From: Blautia sp. BIOML-A1
Lineage (GTDB): Bacteria; Bacillota; Clostridia; Lachnospirales; Lachnospiraceae
DNA: 64,000 bases
Direction of reading: 5' to 3'
Assembly: GCF_009883055.1 (NCBI RefSeq)
Contig: NZ_WWVR01000009.1
Span: forward strand, 1 to 64,000
The translations under genes and the position numbers were made by a program. Below, piece by piece: positions 44,635 to 52,369 of this stretch (position 1 is its first letter; the number at the start of each line of letters is the position of its first letter). A model generated the notes under the pieces. That model ran no database searches. It saw only the letters and a list, made by a program, of their open reading frames with translations, and was not told where the DNA came from.

Positions 44635-45851
44635 GACAGTCATATAAAATCATACCAGTCTATACAGCCGATGTTTCCGGTGTATGCTCTGCTTTGTACG
44701 AGCTTGGCGGCATGGTAGTCATGCACGATCCGTCCGGATGCAATTCCACATACAATACCCATGATGAGATCCGCTGGTATGACAAGGACAGCCTGATCTA
44801 TATCTCCGGCCTAAGCGAGATAGATGCAGTCATGGGAAACGATGCAAAATTTATCAATGACATTGAAGAAGCGGCAAGAGAACTGAAACCTGAGTTTATT
44901 GCACTTGCAGGTTCTCCGATTCCATTTATGAACGGAACCGATTTTCCTGCGATTGCACAGGTGATCCAGACAGAAACCGGAATCCCGTCCTTTGCAATCC
45001 CGACCAATGGAATGCATGATTACACCTACGGGGCAGGACTTGCATTGGCGGAAATTGCAGAACGCTTTGTCAGAAAGACGGAAATTGTGGTCACGGAAGA
45101 AAAATCCTTTTTCAGAGATGGAAGTCCTTCATCTGCTGAGACAGAACGGATACATTTTCATACACTTAATATCCTTGGGGCAACTCCTCTGGATTTCGGA
45201 CCACAGCAAAATGTAGATGCAATGAAACAGAGGCTCAAAGAATATGGCTGGGAGGTTCTGTCTACCTGGGCCATGGGAGATTCTCTGGAGGATTTATCTC
45301 GTGCGGGGAAAGCAGAAGTGAATCTGGTTGTTTCCTCTGTAGGACTCCCGACAGCAAGAGTTCTTGAAGAAAAAATCGGCACCTCCTATGTAATAGGAAC
45401 ACCAATCGGCGGATTCACAGAAGAACTTATACAGGCATTAAACGAAAAAATACAGTACAAAAACAGACAACTGCCGGAAAAACAGACAGATACAAAACAA
45501 AAGACTCCGTATCTGCAAAAACGCCTGCAGTCACTGCCGGAGATTACGATCATCGGTGAAGCTGTGACAATGGGATCCCTGGCGGCCTCGATCGAAAAAA
45601 AATATCACAGAGCAGTTCGTGTGATCTGCCCGCTGGAAACACAGGAGGGACTTCTTGGCGAAAACGACTGTACAGCCAGAGGGGAAGAAGAAATGGAAGA
45701 CCTCCTGAAGGATGCCGGAATCATCCTGGCAGATCCACTGTATCGGCCGATTTGCCCTAAGAACGCCAGGTTTTATGAGCTTCCTCATATTGCCTTTTCC
45801 GGCAGGATCTTTCTGAAGGACATCGAGAAATACAAAAAAATATATTGCTAA
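44631..45851 (+). CDS. Nitrogenase component 1-like protein (NifK-like), module 2
   Basis: A 406-residue component-1 protein. Its N terminus matches the 35832 product without gaps over the first 49 residues (D14, SG 16-17, ELGG 24-27, GC 36-37, DE 45-46, RW 48-49). Cys37 is the one conserved Cys of the region. A linker of about 20 polar residues (KNRQLPEKQTDTKQKT) at 290-310 separates a C-terminal Rossmann-like part. The start at 44631 overlaps the stop of the NifD-like gene (ATGA). It should form the heteromeric partner of the 43282 product. It ends the cluster. Confidence 0.77.
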   Translation: MRQSYKIIPVYTADVSGVCSALYELGGMVVMHDPSGCNSTYNTHDEIRWYDKDSLIYISGLSEIDAVMGNDAKFINDIEEAARELKPEFIALAGSPIPFMNGTDFPAIAQVIQTETGIPSFAIPTNGMHDYTYGAGLALAEIAERFVRKTEIVVTEEKSFFRDGSPSSAETERIHFHTLNILGATPLDFGPQQNVDAMKQRLKEYGWEVLSTWAMGDSLEDLSRAGKAEVNLVVSSVGLPTARVLEEKIGTSYVIGTPIGGFTEELIQALNEKIQYKNRQLPEKQTDTKQKTPYLQKRLQSLPEITIIGEAVTMGSLAASIEKKYHRAVRVICPLETQEGLLGENDCTARGEEEMEDLLKDAGIILADPLYRPICPKNARFYELPHIAFSGRIFLKDIEKYKKIYC

Positions 45852-45902
45852 ACAAAATTTTTGGTGGTATGATGAAGAAAATATAGAACGGAGGAATTTA
45901 TC

Positions 45903-46277
45903 ATGAAAACTCTTGAAACCAAGAATGCACCAGCAGCAATCGGACCATACTCACAGGCCAAAATGGTAGGAAACTTTGTATTCGCATCCGGACAGATCCC
46001 GGTAGACCCGGCAACAGGCGAAGTTGCAGGAGATAAGATCGAAACTCAGGCAGAGCAGTCCTGCAAGAACGTAGGAGCAATCCTTGAGGAGGCTGGCCTT
46101 ACATTTGACAACGTTGTAAAGACAACCTGTTTCCTTGCTGATATGGCAGATTTCGCTGCATTCAATGCAGTTTATGAGAAATACTTCACCAGCAAACCGG
46201 CTCGTTCCTGTGTCGCTGTAAAACAGCTTCCAAAGAACGTTCTGTGCGAAGTAGAAGCAATTGCAGTTGCTGAATAA
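45903..46277 (+). CDS. ridA: RidA/YjgF family deaminase
   Basis: A 124-residue RidA protein (APAAIGPYSQAKMVGNFVFASGQIPVDP at the start, ARSCVAVKQLPKNVLCEVEAIA at the end with the Arg that binds the imine carboxylate and the Glu). It hydrolyses reactive enamine/imine intermediates such as 2-aminoacrylate. ACGGAGGAATTT precedes the ATG. It follows the Nif-like module by 51 bp, but it is a common housekeeping gene and need not belong to it. Confidence 0.92.
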   Translation: MKTLETKNAPAAIGPYSQAKMVGNFVFASGQIPVDPATGEVAGDKIETQAEQSCKNVGAILEEAGLTFDNVVKTTCFLADMADFAAFNAVYEKYFTSKPARSCVAVKQLPKNVLCEVEAIAVAE

Positions 46278-46292
46278 GTTAGAAAAATCCGT

Positions 46293-46329
46293 TTGGGAGC
46301 TGTCCTCATTATAGGATGGCTCCTTTTTA
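46293..46329 (+). terminator. Rho-independent terminator
   Basis: GGGAGCTGTCCTC / AGGATGGCTCC stem with ATTAT loop, then TTTTTAT. It lies between ridA and the RNase H gene. Confidence 0.85.
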
Positions 46330-46352
46330 TACGAAACAAGTCAGGAGGCAGC

Positions 46353-47009
46353 ATGGCAAAGAAGAAATTTTATGCAGTAAAACAGGGAAGAAAAACAGGA
46401 ATGTTCCTCACCTGGGATGATTGCAAGAAGCAGGTAATGGGATATCCGGGAGCAATATATAAGAGCTTTGGAACGGAAGCAGAGGCGAAAGAATATCTGG
46501 GAATTGGTAGTGCAGTGGCTGGTTTGGATTCCGGAATATCCGGCACAGAGTGTGCGGTGGCAGGCAGGATACAGACAGGAACCCCGGCATCCGGTGCAGT
46601 GGAAATCTACGTGGACGGAAGCTACCATGCGGCAACGAAAGAGTTTTCCTATGGGATGGTTGTTCTGATCGATGGCCGTGAAGAGAAGTTTTCACAGAAA
46701 ATGTCCGACCCGGAACTGGCACAGATGCGAAACGTAGCCGGAGAGATCAAAGGAAGCGAAGCTGCCATGCAGTATGCACTGGATCATAAGATTCCTTCTA
46801 TTATCATATACCATGATTATCAGGGAATCGCGAGCTGGTGTAACGGTGACTGGAAGGCAAATAAAGCCGGAACGATCGCCTATCGTGATTTCTACCGGAA
46901 GGCAAAACAGAAGGTAAATATTGAATTTCGTAAGGTCAAAGGCCACTCCAATGATAAATACAATGATATGGTGGATAAACTTGCGAAAGAAGCCCTTGGA
47001 ATCTGTTAA
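46353..47009 (+). CDS. Ribonuclease H with viroplasmin domain
   Basis: A 218-residue protein. The N-terminal KFYAVKQGRKTGMFLTWDDCKKQVMGYPGAIYKSFGTEAEAKEYL is a viroplasmin/caulimovirus-VI hybrid-binding domain. The C-terminal RNase H domain keeps the acidic catalytic set: Asp in VEIYVDGSY, Glu in VAGEIKGSE, Asp in YHDYQGI and Asp in DKYNDMVDKLAKEA. It cleaves the RNA strand of RNA-DNA hybrids. ATG 46353 follows CAGGAGGCAGC; a longer frame upstream lies in the terminator. Confidence 0.92.
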   Translation: MAKKKFYAVKQGRKTGMFLTWDDCKKQVMGYPGAIYKSFGTEAEAKEYLGIGSAVAGLDSGISGTECAVAGRIQTGTPASGAVEIYVDGSYHAATKEFSYGMVVLIDGREEKFSQKMSDPELAQMRNVAGEIKGSEAAMQYALDHKIPSIIIYHDYQGIASWCNGDWKANKAGTIAYRDFYRKAKQKVNIEFRKVKGHSNDKYNDMVDKLAKEALGIC

Positions 47010-47149
47010 CAGAATCTGTCCGGAAGATTTTTTGACTTTAAATCCCAAAAGTGCTTGTATTTACAGGTCAATCTGAGCTATACTAAAATGGTATCTGTCC
47101 GAGAGAAAATATTCTCCTGGACGTGTGAAAGTGGAGAGGATTTAAAGTT

Positions 47150-48541
47150 ATGATAGTTACATTGATTGAAAAAATTTACAGTTTCCTGTGGGGAGACCTG
47201 GTACAGATTCCGCTTCCGGGAGGAAGCTCACTCGGCATCTCGCTTCTGATCATTTTGCTGATCCCGACAGGAATTTACTTTACGATTCGGACGCGATTTC
47301 TTCCGATCCGTCTGTTTCCGGATATGGTAGGTGCACTGGTTGAGAAGAAAAAGGAAAAAAACAGTCTCTCATCCTTCCAGACGCTGATCGTATCAACTGC
47401 GACAAGAGTTGGGATGGGAAATCTGGTCGGGGTAGTTGCTGCAATTTCAGCAGGAGGTGCAGGTGCAGTTTTCTGGATGTGGGTGACTGCACTGATCGGT
47501 TCGTCCACTGCTTTTATAGAGGCAACACTGGCACAGATATACAAAGAAAAGGATCCTTTATATGGAGGCTACAGAGGCGGGCCGGCATATTATATCCACG
47601 CCTATGTGGAGGAAAAACAGAAGAAAAAAAGAAAAAAGGTTGCTGTTTCCGTGCTGTTTGCAATTTCAGGTCTGATCTGCTGGTGCGGTATCAGTCAGGT
47701 GATCAGCAATTCAGTTGTTTCTTCTTTTAAAAATGCATTTTCAATCCCGCCAATCTGTACAACCGTTATACTTGTTGCGGTTGCTGCGGTGATCGTACTT
47801 AGGAAGAATGCAACGGTGAAGGTTCTGGATATGATCGTGCCGGTGATGGCGGTGTGCTATTTTGCAATTACGATACTGATCATCGTAATGAATTTTGGAA
47901 GACTTCCGGGAGTTTTTGGAAGAATTTTCCAGGAGGCTTTTGGATTTCGCCAGGCGGCAGCAGGAGGCTTTGGTGCGGTACTGATGAATGGAGTCAAGAG
48001 AGGACTTTTTTCTAATGAAGCAGGCTCCGGATCTGCAGCCTGCGCGGCAGCAGCAGCGGAATGTGATCAGCCGGTTAAGGCAGGGCTGGTTCAGGCGCTT
48101 GGAGTTTTTGTAGATACGATCGTGATCTGCAGCTGTACAGCAATGATCATGCTTCTGGCTCCTGAAGAAAAGGTCGCAGGACTTTCTGGAATGGATCTTC
48201 TGCAGACTGCGATGGAGCATCATCTGGGAAAATTTGGTGTCATTTTTATTGCAGTGACGCTATTTTTGTTCAGCTTTTCAACCTTCCTTGGAATTCTGTT
48301 TTATGCAAGAAGTAACGTGGCATATCTTTTCGGAGACAGCTGGGCATGGCAGACTGCTTATAAAGTACTTGCACTGGTCATGCTGTTTATCGGAGGTCTT
48401 GCGGCCTATACCTTCGTATGGGATCTTGGGGACGTGGGAATCGGACTGATGACGATATTCAACATTATTATATTGTATCCGCAGGGCGAGAAGGCACTGA
48501 GGGAACTGAAGGAATATGAAAAAGCCAAAAAATCAAAATAA
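47150..48541 (+). CDS. Alanine/glycine:cation symporter (AGCS family)
   Basis: A 463-residue Na+-dependent amino-acid carrier with about eleven membrane segments. Diagnostic stretches are SSFQTLIVSTATRVGMGNLVGVVAAISAGGAGAVFWMW and NGVKRGLFSNEAGSGSAACAAAAAE. It probably imports alanine or glycine with Na+, which fits an organism that seems to keep a Na+ gradient (see atpE). GGAGAGG precedes the ATG, and a terminator follows. Confidence 0.9.
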   Translation: MIVTLIEKIYSFLWGDLVQIPLPGGSSLGISLLIILLIPTGIYFTIRTRFLPIRLFPDMVGALVEKKKEKNSLSSFQTLIVSTATRVGMGNLVGVVAAISAGGAGAVFWMWVTALIGSSTAFIEATLAQIYKEKDPLYGGYRGGPAYYIHAYVEEKQKKKRKKVAVSVLFAISGLICWCGISQVISNSVVSSFKNAFSIPPICTTVILVAVAAVIVLRKNATVKVLDMIVPVMAVCYFAITILIIVMNFGRLPGVFGRIFQEAFGFRQAAAGGFGAVLMNGVKRGLFSNEAGSGSAACAAAAAECDQPVKAGLVQALGVFVDTIVICSCTAMIMLLAPEEKVAGLSGMDLLQTAMEHHLGKFGVIFIAVTLFLFSFSTFLGILFYARSNVAYLFGDSWAWQTAYKVLALVMLFIGGLAAYTFVWDLGDVGIGLMTIFNIIILYPQGEKALRELKEYEKAKKSK

Positions 48542-48549
48542 ACATATCA

Positions 48550-48580
48550 AAAGGGTGCGGTCTCTGACTGCATCCTTTTT
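48550..48580 (+). terminator. Rho-independent terminator
   Basis: AAGGGTGCGGTC / GACTGCATCCTT stem with a short loop, then TTTTT. Confidence 0.85.
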
Positions 48581-48773
48581 GTACATAAAAGAATGCAGTT
48601 AAACTATCAGAGGATACTTGCTGTAAACTGTCAGAAATGCTATATTATAATAAGAAATAACTGTCATACTGTGCAGTTGTACCAAAAATGAACTGTACGG
48701 AACAGACGGTGAAAAAATGATACCGTCTGTAAGAAATATACAGGCGGAAATGGAATGCGGAGGCATAGAGAGT

Positions 48774-49481
48774 ATGTTTAAAGAAATTGGGGATGAACGG
48801 GCTTTTAACGGAATTTTAAATCAGATCATAGAGAACATTCAGAATGGCAATCTCAAGGCGGGAGCTGCCCTTCCGGCTGAGCGGACGATGGCGGAGACCA
48901 TGGGAGTGTCCAGACCGGCAGTCAGAGAAGTTCTGAGAGCACTGGAACTGCTGGGAATAGTCAAGTCGGTGCCGGGAGGCGGGAATTATATTACGGAGGA
49001 TCTGGATACCTGGCTGATCGGACCATTATCCATACTTTTCAAATTAAATAATGGATATCTGCGTCAGAATCAGCAGTTCCGTGCGGCTCTGGAAAGAGAA
49101 GCGGCAATTCTTGCAGCAAGAAAGTGTACACCGCTGGATGCAGCAGAATTATGGATGATTCTTGCACGTCTGGACGCGGCAGAAGATGAAAAGATACGAG
49201 GTGAACTGGATCGTGAACTTCACCAGAAGATTGCAAAGATCGCAGACAACCCGATGGTTTACAGTGTCCTTGCGGCGGCGGATCAGCTTACTGAGAATAT
49301 TGTTTCCGGGACGAGAGACTACATTATGAAGAAGAATAATTCTGCCAGAGAGGTTGATGACCAGCATCATCGGCTTGTTGAGGCGATCATCAACGGAGAT
49401 GTAGAACAGGCGGAACGATGTATGTCCGAACATATGGATACGATTGAACGTTATATGGAAGAAATGCAAAAAAAATCCTGA
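48774..49481 (+). CDS. GntR/FadR-type transcriptional regulator (FCD domain)
   Basis: A 235-residue regulator: winged helix (GILNQIIENIQNGNLKAGAALPAERTMAETMGVSRPAVREVLRALELLGIVKSV region) and a C-terminal FCD domain with metal ligands seen as His in ELHQKIAKIADNP and HHRLVEAI and EHMDTIE. ATG 48774 follows GGAGG by 10 nt; an upstream ATG at 48717 lies within an 8-bp inverted repeat (CAGACGGT 48703-48710 / ACCGTCTG 48722-48729) that may be an operator. It most likely represses the dehydrogenase/malic enzyme genes downstream through the TGGTAATGCCA sites. Confidence 0.85.
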   Translation: MFKEIGDERAFNGILNQIIENIQNGNLKAGAALPAERTMAETMGVSRPAVREVLRALELLGIVKSVPGGGNYITEDLDTWLIGPLSILFKLNNGYLRQNQQFRAALEREAAILAARKCTPLDAAELWMILARLDAAEDEKIRGELDRELHQKIAKIADNPMVYSVLAAADQLTENIVSGTRDYIMKKNNSAREVDDQHHRLVEAIINGDVEQAERCMSEHMDTIERYMEEMQKKS

Positions 49482-49524
49482 GAAATTTTGGGCATTTTTA
49501 CAGAATAAATTGATATGACCTCTA

Positions 49525-49577
49525 TTGTATTTTGGTAATGCCAGTGGTATAATTAAAATACAAATTGGTAATGCCAA
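49525..49577 (+). promoter_or_regulatory. Promoter with two FadR-type operators
   Basis: TTGTAT (49525-49530), 17 nt, TATAAT (49548-49553) is a near-consensus promoter. TGGTAATGCCA (49533-49543) fills its spacer, and a second identical site (49566-49576, extended to TTGGTAATGCCAA) lies just after the start-point region, 33 bp away. FadR-group GntR proteins bind sites of TGGT-N3-RCCA type, so the regulator encoded just upstream is the natural ligand and should act as a repressor. Confidence 0.75.
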
Positions 49578-49615
49578 TAAATAAAATCGGCACTACCGGA
49601 AAGAGGGACGAAACA

Positions 49616-50746
49616 ATGGGATATGTGAAATGGTCATATGAGACACTGAATCATTTTTGCGGAGACGTATTCAAGGCGTTTGGTTTTACAGAGGAAGAAA
49701 GCAATCAGATCAAGGATGTGCTTCTTACTGCTGACCTTTATGGGATAGAAAGTCATGGTATGCAGAGAATGGTGCGTTATCATAAGGGAATCGAAAAGGG
49801 AACGATCCATCCGCAGGCAAAGCCTGAAGTTGTATTTGAAACACCGATATCTGCAGTGATTGACGGTCATAATGGAATGGGACAGCTTATTTCTGTTTAT
49901 GCAATGAAAAAAGCCATCGAAAAAGCCAAAAAAACCGGCGTTGGAATTGTAACTGTCCGTGAGTCAAATCATTTCGGTATCGCCGGATATTATGCAAAGA
50001 TGGCGTGCGATGAGGGACTTCTGGGAATGGCCTGCACCAATTCAGAGGCTATTATGGTTCCTACGTTTGGCAAAAAAGCCATGCTTGGATCAAATCCGAT
50101 CGCAGTAGCTATGCCGGCAGACCCGTATCCGTTCTTCTTTGACTGCTCTACCACAGTAGTTACAAGAGGAAAACTCGAGATGTACAACAAGATGGAGAAA
50201 CCGCTTCCTGATGGATGGGCACTGGACAAGGATGGTCATGCAAGTACAGACGCACCGGATGTCCTTGCCAATATTGTCGCAAAGAAGGGCGGCGGAATCA
50301 TGCCTCTCGGTGGAAATGAAGAAGTTACAGGAAGTCACAAGGGATATGGATATGGTATGCTGTGTGAACTGTTCAGTTCCATTCTTTCCATGGGTGTTAC
50401 TTCAGATCACTGCTGTACATTCCCGGATAAAACAGGAATCTGTCATGGATTTATGGCAATCGATCCGGCTGTATTTGGTGATCCTCAGGCAATCTGCAGA
50501 CATTTTTCAGAATATCTGGAAGCTCTGAGAGAAAGCCCGAAGGCAGAAGGCAAAGACCGTATTTATACACATGGTGAAAAAGAAGTCTTTGCAGAAAAAG
50601 AAAGAAGAGAGCATGGAATTCCGGTAAACGACAATACGATGGTTGAACTTGCAAATCTGTGTGGATATCTCAAACTTGACTTTGGTAAATATTTTGAAGG
50701 ATATGAGCTTCCAAAAGACAGTAAATTCTTTACAGGAAATTATTAA
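49616..50746 (+). CDS. Malate/L-lactate dehydrogenase family (Ldh2-type)
   Basis: A 376-residue NAD(P)-dependent 2-hydroxyacid dehydrogenase of the LDH2/MDH2 family. Typical segments are VLLTADLYGIESHGMQRM (with catalytic His in SHG), GHNGMGQLISVYAM, VRESNHFGIAGYY and GSHKGYGYGMLCELFSS. It oxidises or reduces malate, lactate, sulfolactate or ureidoglycolate-like acids. AGAGGGACGAAACA precedes the ATG. A malic enzyme gene follows, so malate or a related acid is likely, with pyruvate as an end point. Confidence 0.87.
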   Translation: MGYVKWSYETLNHFCGDVFKAFGFTEEESNQIKDVLLTADLYGIESHGMQRMVRYHKGIEKGTIHPQAKPEVVFETPISAVIDGHNGMGQLISVYAMKKAIEKAKKTGVGIVTVRESNHFGIAGYYAKMACDEGLLGMACTNSEAIMVPTFGKKAMLGSNPIAVAMPADPYPFFFDCSTTVVTRGKLEMYNKMEKPLPDGWALDKDGHASTDAPDVLANIVAKKGGGIMPLGGNEEVTGSHKGYGYGMLCELFSSILSMGVTSDHCCTFPDKTGICHGFMAIDPAVFGDPQAICRHFSEYLEALRESPKAEGKDRIYTHGEKEVFAEKERREHGIPVNDNTMVELANLCGYLKLDFGKYFEGYELPKDSKFFTGNY

Positions 50747-50767
50747 TAGATTAGAATAAAATAGATG

Positions 50768-50794
50768 GTTGCTGTGAACGGAGTGAACAGTAAC
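50768..50794. repeat. Dispersed palindromic repeat, copy 4
   Basis: GTTGCTGT and ACAGTAAC arms surround GAACGGAGTGA. It lies in the spacer between the Ldh2-type gene and the malic enzyme gene. Confidence 0.7.
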
Positions 50795-50857
50795 AGCAGA
50801 AGACAGCCGGAATCATACGGCTTCACAAAATTTAAGATACCGGGGAGGACAACAGAA

Positions 50858-52033
50858 ATGGATTATGCAAAAGAATCTTTAAGACTGCATGGAGAATGGA
50901 AAGGTAAGATTGAAGTTGTAACAAGAGTACCTGTAGAAAATAAGGATGATCTGTCACTTGCTTATACACCTGGAGTTGCACAGCCTTGTCTGGAAATCCA
51001 GAAGGATGTAAACAAATCCTACGAACTCACAAGAAGATGGAACATGTGTCTGGTAGTTACCGACGGTTCTGCTGTTCTTGGACTTGGAAACATCGGACCG
51101 GAAGCCGGAATGCCGGTTATGGAAGGTAAATGTGTCCTTTTCAAGGCATTTGGTGATGTAGATGCATTCCCGCTCTGCATTAAGAGCAACGATGTGGATG
51201 AGATTGTAAATACAATCTACATGATCTCCGGTTCCTTTGGTGGAGTAAACCTGGAAGATATCTCCGCACCGAGATGTTTTGAAATCGAGAAGAAACTGAA
51301 AGAAAAATGTGATATTCCGATCTTCCATGATGACCAGCATGGTACTGCAATCATCACACTGGCAGGTCTTACCAATGCACTTAAAGTTGTCGGCAAGAAG
51401 AAAGAGGATGTCCGTATTGTAATGAACGGAGCCGGAGCAGCAGCAATCTCTATCGCACGTCTGCTTCTTACAGCCGGATTTAAGAACATCACACTCTGTG
51501 ACAGAAAGGGTGCAATCTATGAGGGACGTCCGGAAGGAATGAACCCAGTCAAAGATGAAATGAGCAAAGTGACCAATCTGGATAAGAAAGCAGGTTCTCT
51601 GGCAGATATGCTGGTTGGCGCAGATGTATTTATCGGTGTATCCGCACCGGGAGCAGTTACAACAGAGATGGTTAAGACCATGAACAAAGATGCGATCATC
51701 TTTGCATGTGCAAACCCGACTCCGGAAATCTTCCCGGATGATGCCAAAGCAGGCGGAGCCAAAGTTATCTCAACAGGAAGAAGTGACTTCCCGAACCAGA
51801 TCAACAATGTGCTTGCATTCCCTGGTGTATTCAGAGGTGCTTTTGATGTAAGAGCAAGTGATATCAATGATGAAATGAAGATAGCAGCGTCTGAAGCACT
51901 TGCAAATCTGATTACAGATGAGGAACTTTCTCCGGAATATATCATTCCGAAGGCATTTGATAAGAGAGTGGGACCGGCGGTAGCCAAAGCGGTTGCTGAG
52001 GCAGCAAAGAGAACCGGCGTAGCCCGTATTTAA
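50858..52033 (+). CDS. NAD-dependent malic enzyme
   Basis: A 391-residue short-type malic enzyme that turns malate into pyruvate and CO2. Motifs include LSLAYTPGVAQPC, VVTDGSAVLGLGNIGP, IPIFHDDQHGTAI (metal/substrate region) and the nucleotide fold NGAGAAAISIARLL. ATG 50858 follows CGGGGAGGAC; the frame is open further upstream through the palindromic repeat. It forms an operon with the Ldh2-type gene under the FadR-type operators. Confidence 0.93.
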   Translation: MDYAKESLRLHGEWKGKIEVVTRVPVENKDDLSLAYTPGVAQPCLEIQKDVNKSYELTRRWNMCLVVTDGSAVLGLGNIGPEAGMPVMEGKCVLFKAFGDVDAFPLCIKSNDVDEIVNTIYMISGSFGGVNLEDISAPRCFEIEKKLKEKCDIPIFHDDQHGTAIITLAGLTNALKVVGKKKEDVRIVMNGAGAAAISIARLLLTAGFKNITLCDRKGAIYEGRPEGMNPVKDEMSKVTNLDKKAGSLADMLVGADVFIGVSAPGAVTTEMVKTMNKDAIIFACANPTPEIFPDDAKAGGAKVISTGRSDFPNQINNVLAFPGVFRGAFDVRASDINDEMKIAASEALANLITDEELSPEYIIPKAFDKRVGPAVAKAVAEAAKRTGVARI

Positions 52034-52369
52034 AAGATATACAGTAACTATTCAGAAGGTAGTATCCCGCGAGGCGTTTTGGCATGTTGTTTGCCAAAAT
52101 CCCGAGACATACAATTTAATAATCAAGATGGACAATTCTCCCCGGCATAACTTATAATAGGGACAGCAAGGACGTGTGACAGCAATAGATTTTACTTCAA
52201 GGAAACGTCCGCAGTATGCCGGGGAGTGTCTTGTTTTATGCACAAAAAGGGTCTGTTCCATAGAAAACTGTTCATTCCGGGTATAATAACATAATCAGGA
52301 CGCAAAGAAATCTTTGACAAACATAGGAAGAATATGTACAATAGCAAATATGTGAAAGGGGACTATGAC
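52034..52369. other. Structured intergenic region with nested inverted repeats
   Basis: No gene is seen. TTTTGGCA / TGCCAAAA near 52078-52098 is a small hairpin. CTCCCCGGCATA (52138-52149) and TATGCCGGGGAG (52215-52226) form a perfect 12-bp stem that encloses GGACGT (52170-52175) and ACGTCC (52205-52210). This is a folded element of about 90 nt that lacks a clear T run. It may be a structured RNA, the end of the malic enzyme transcript, or a mobile palindrome. Confidence 0.55.

Noticed and set aside
31693..45851. Classical nitrogen-fixation cluster
   Set aside because: NifB, NifE/N, NifV and the FeMo-cofactor ligands are not seen, component-1 proteins are short and divergent, and Hyp genes replace the usual accessories.
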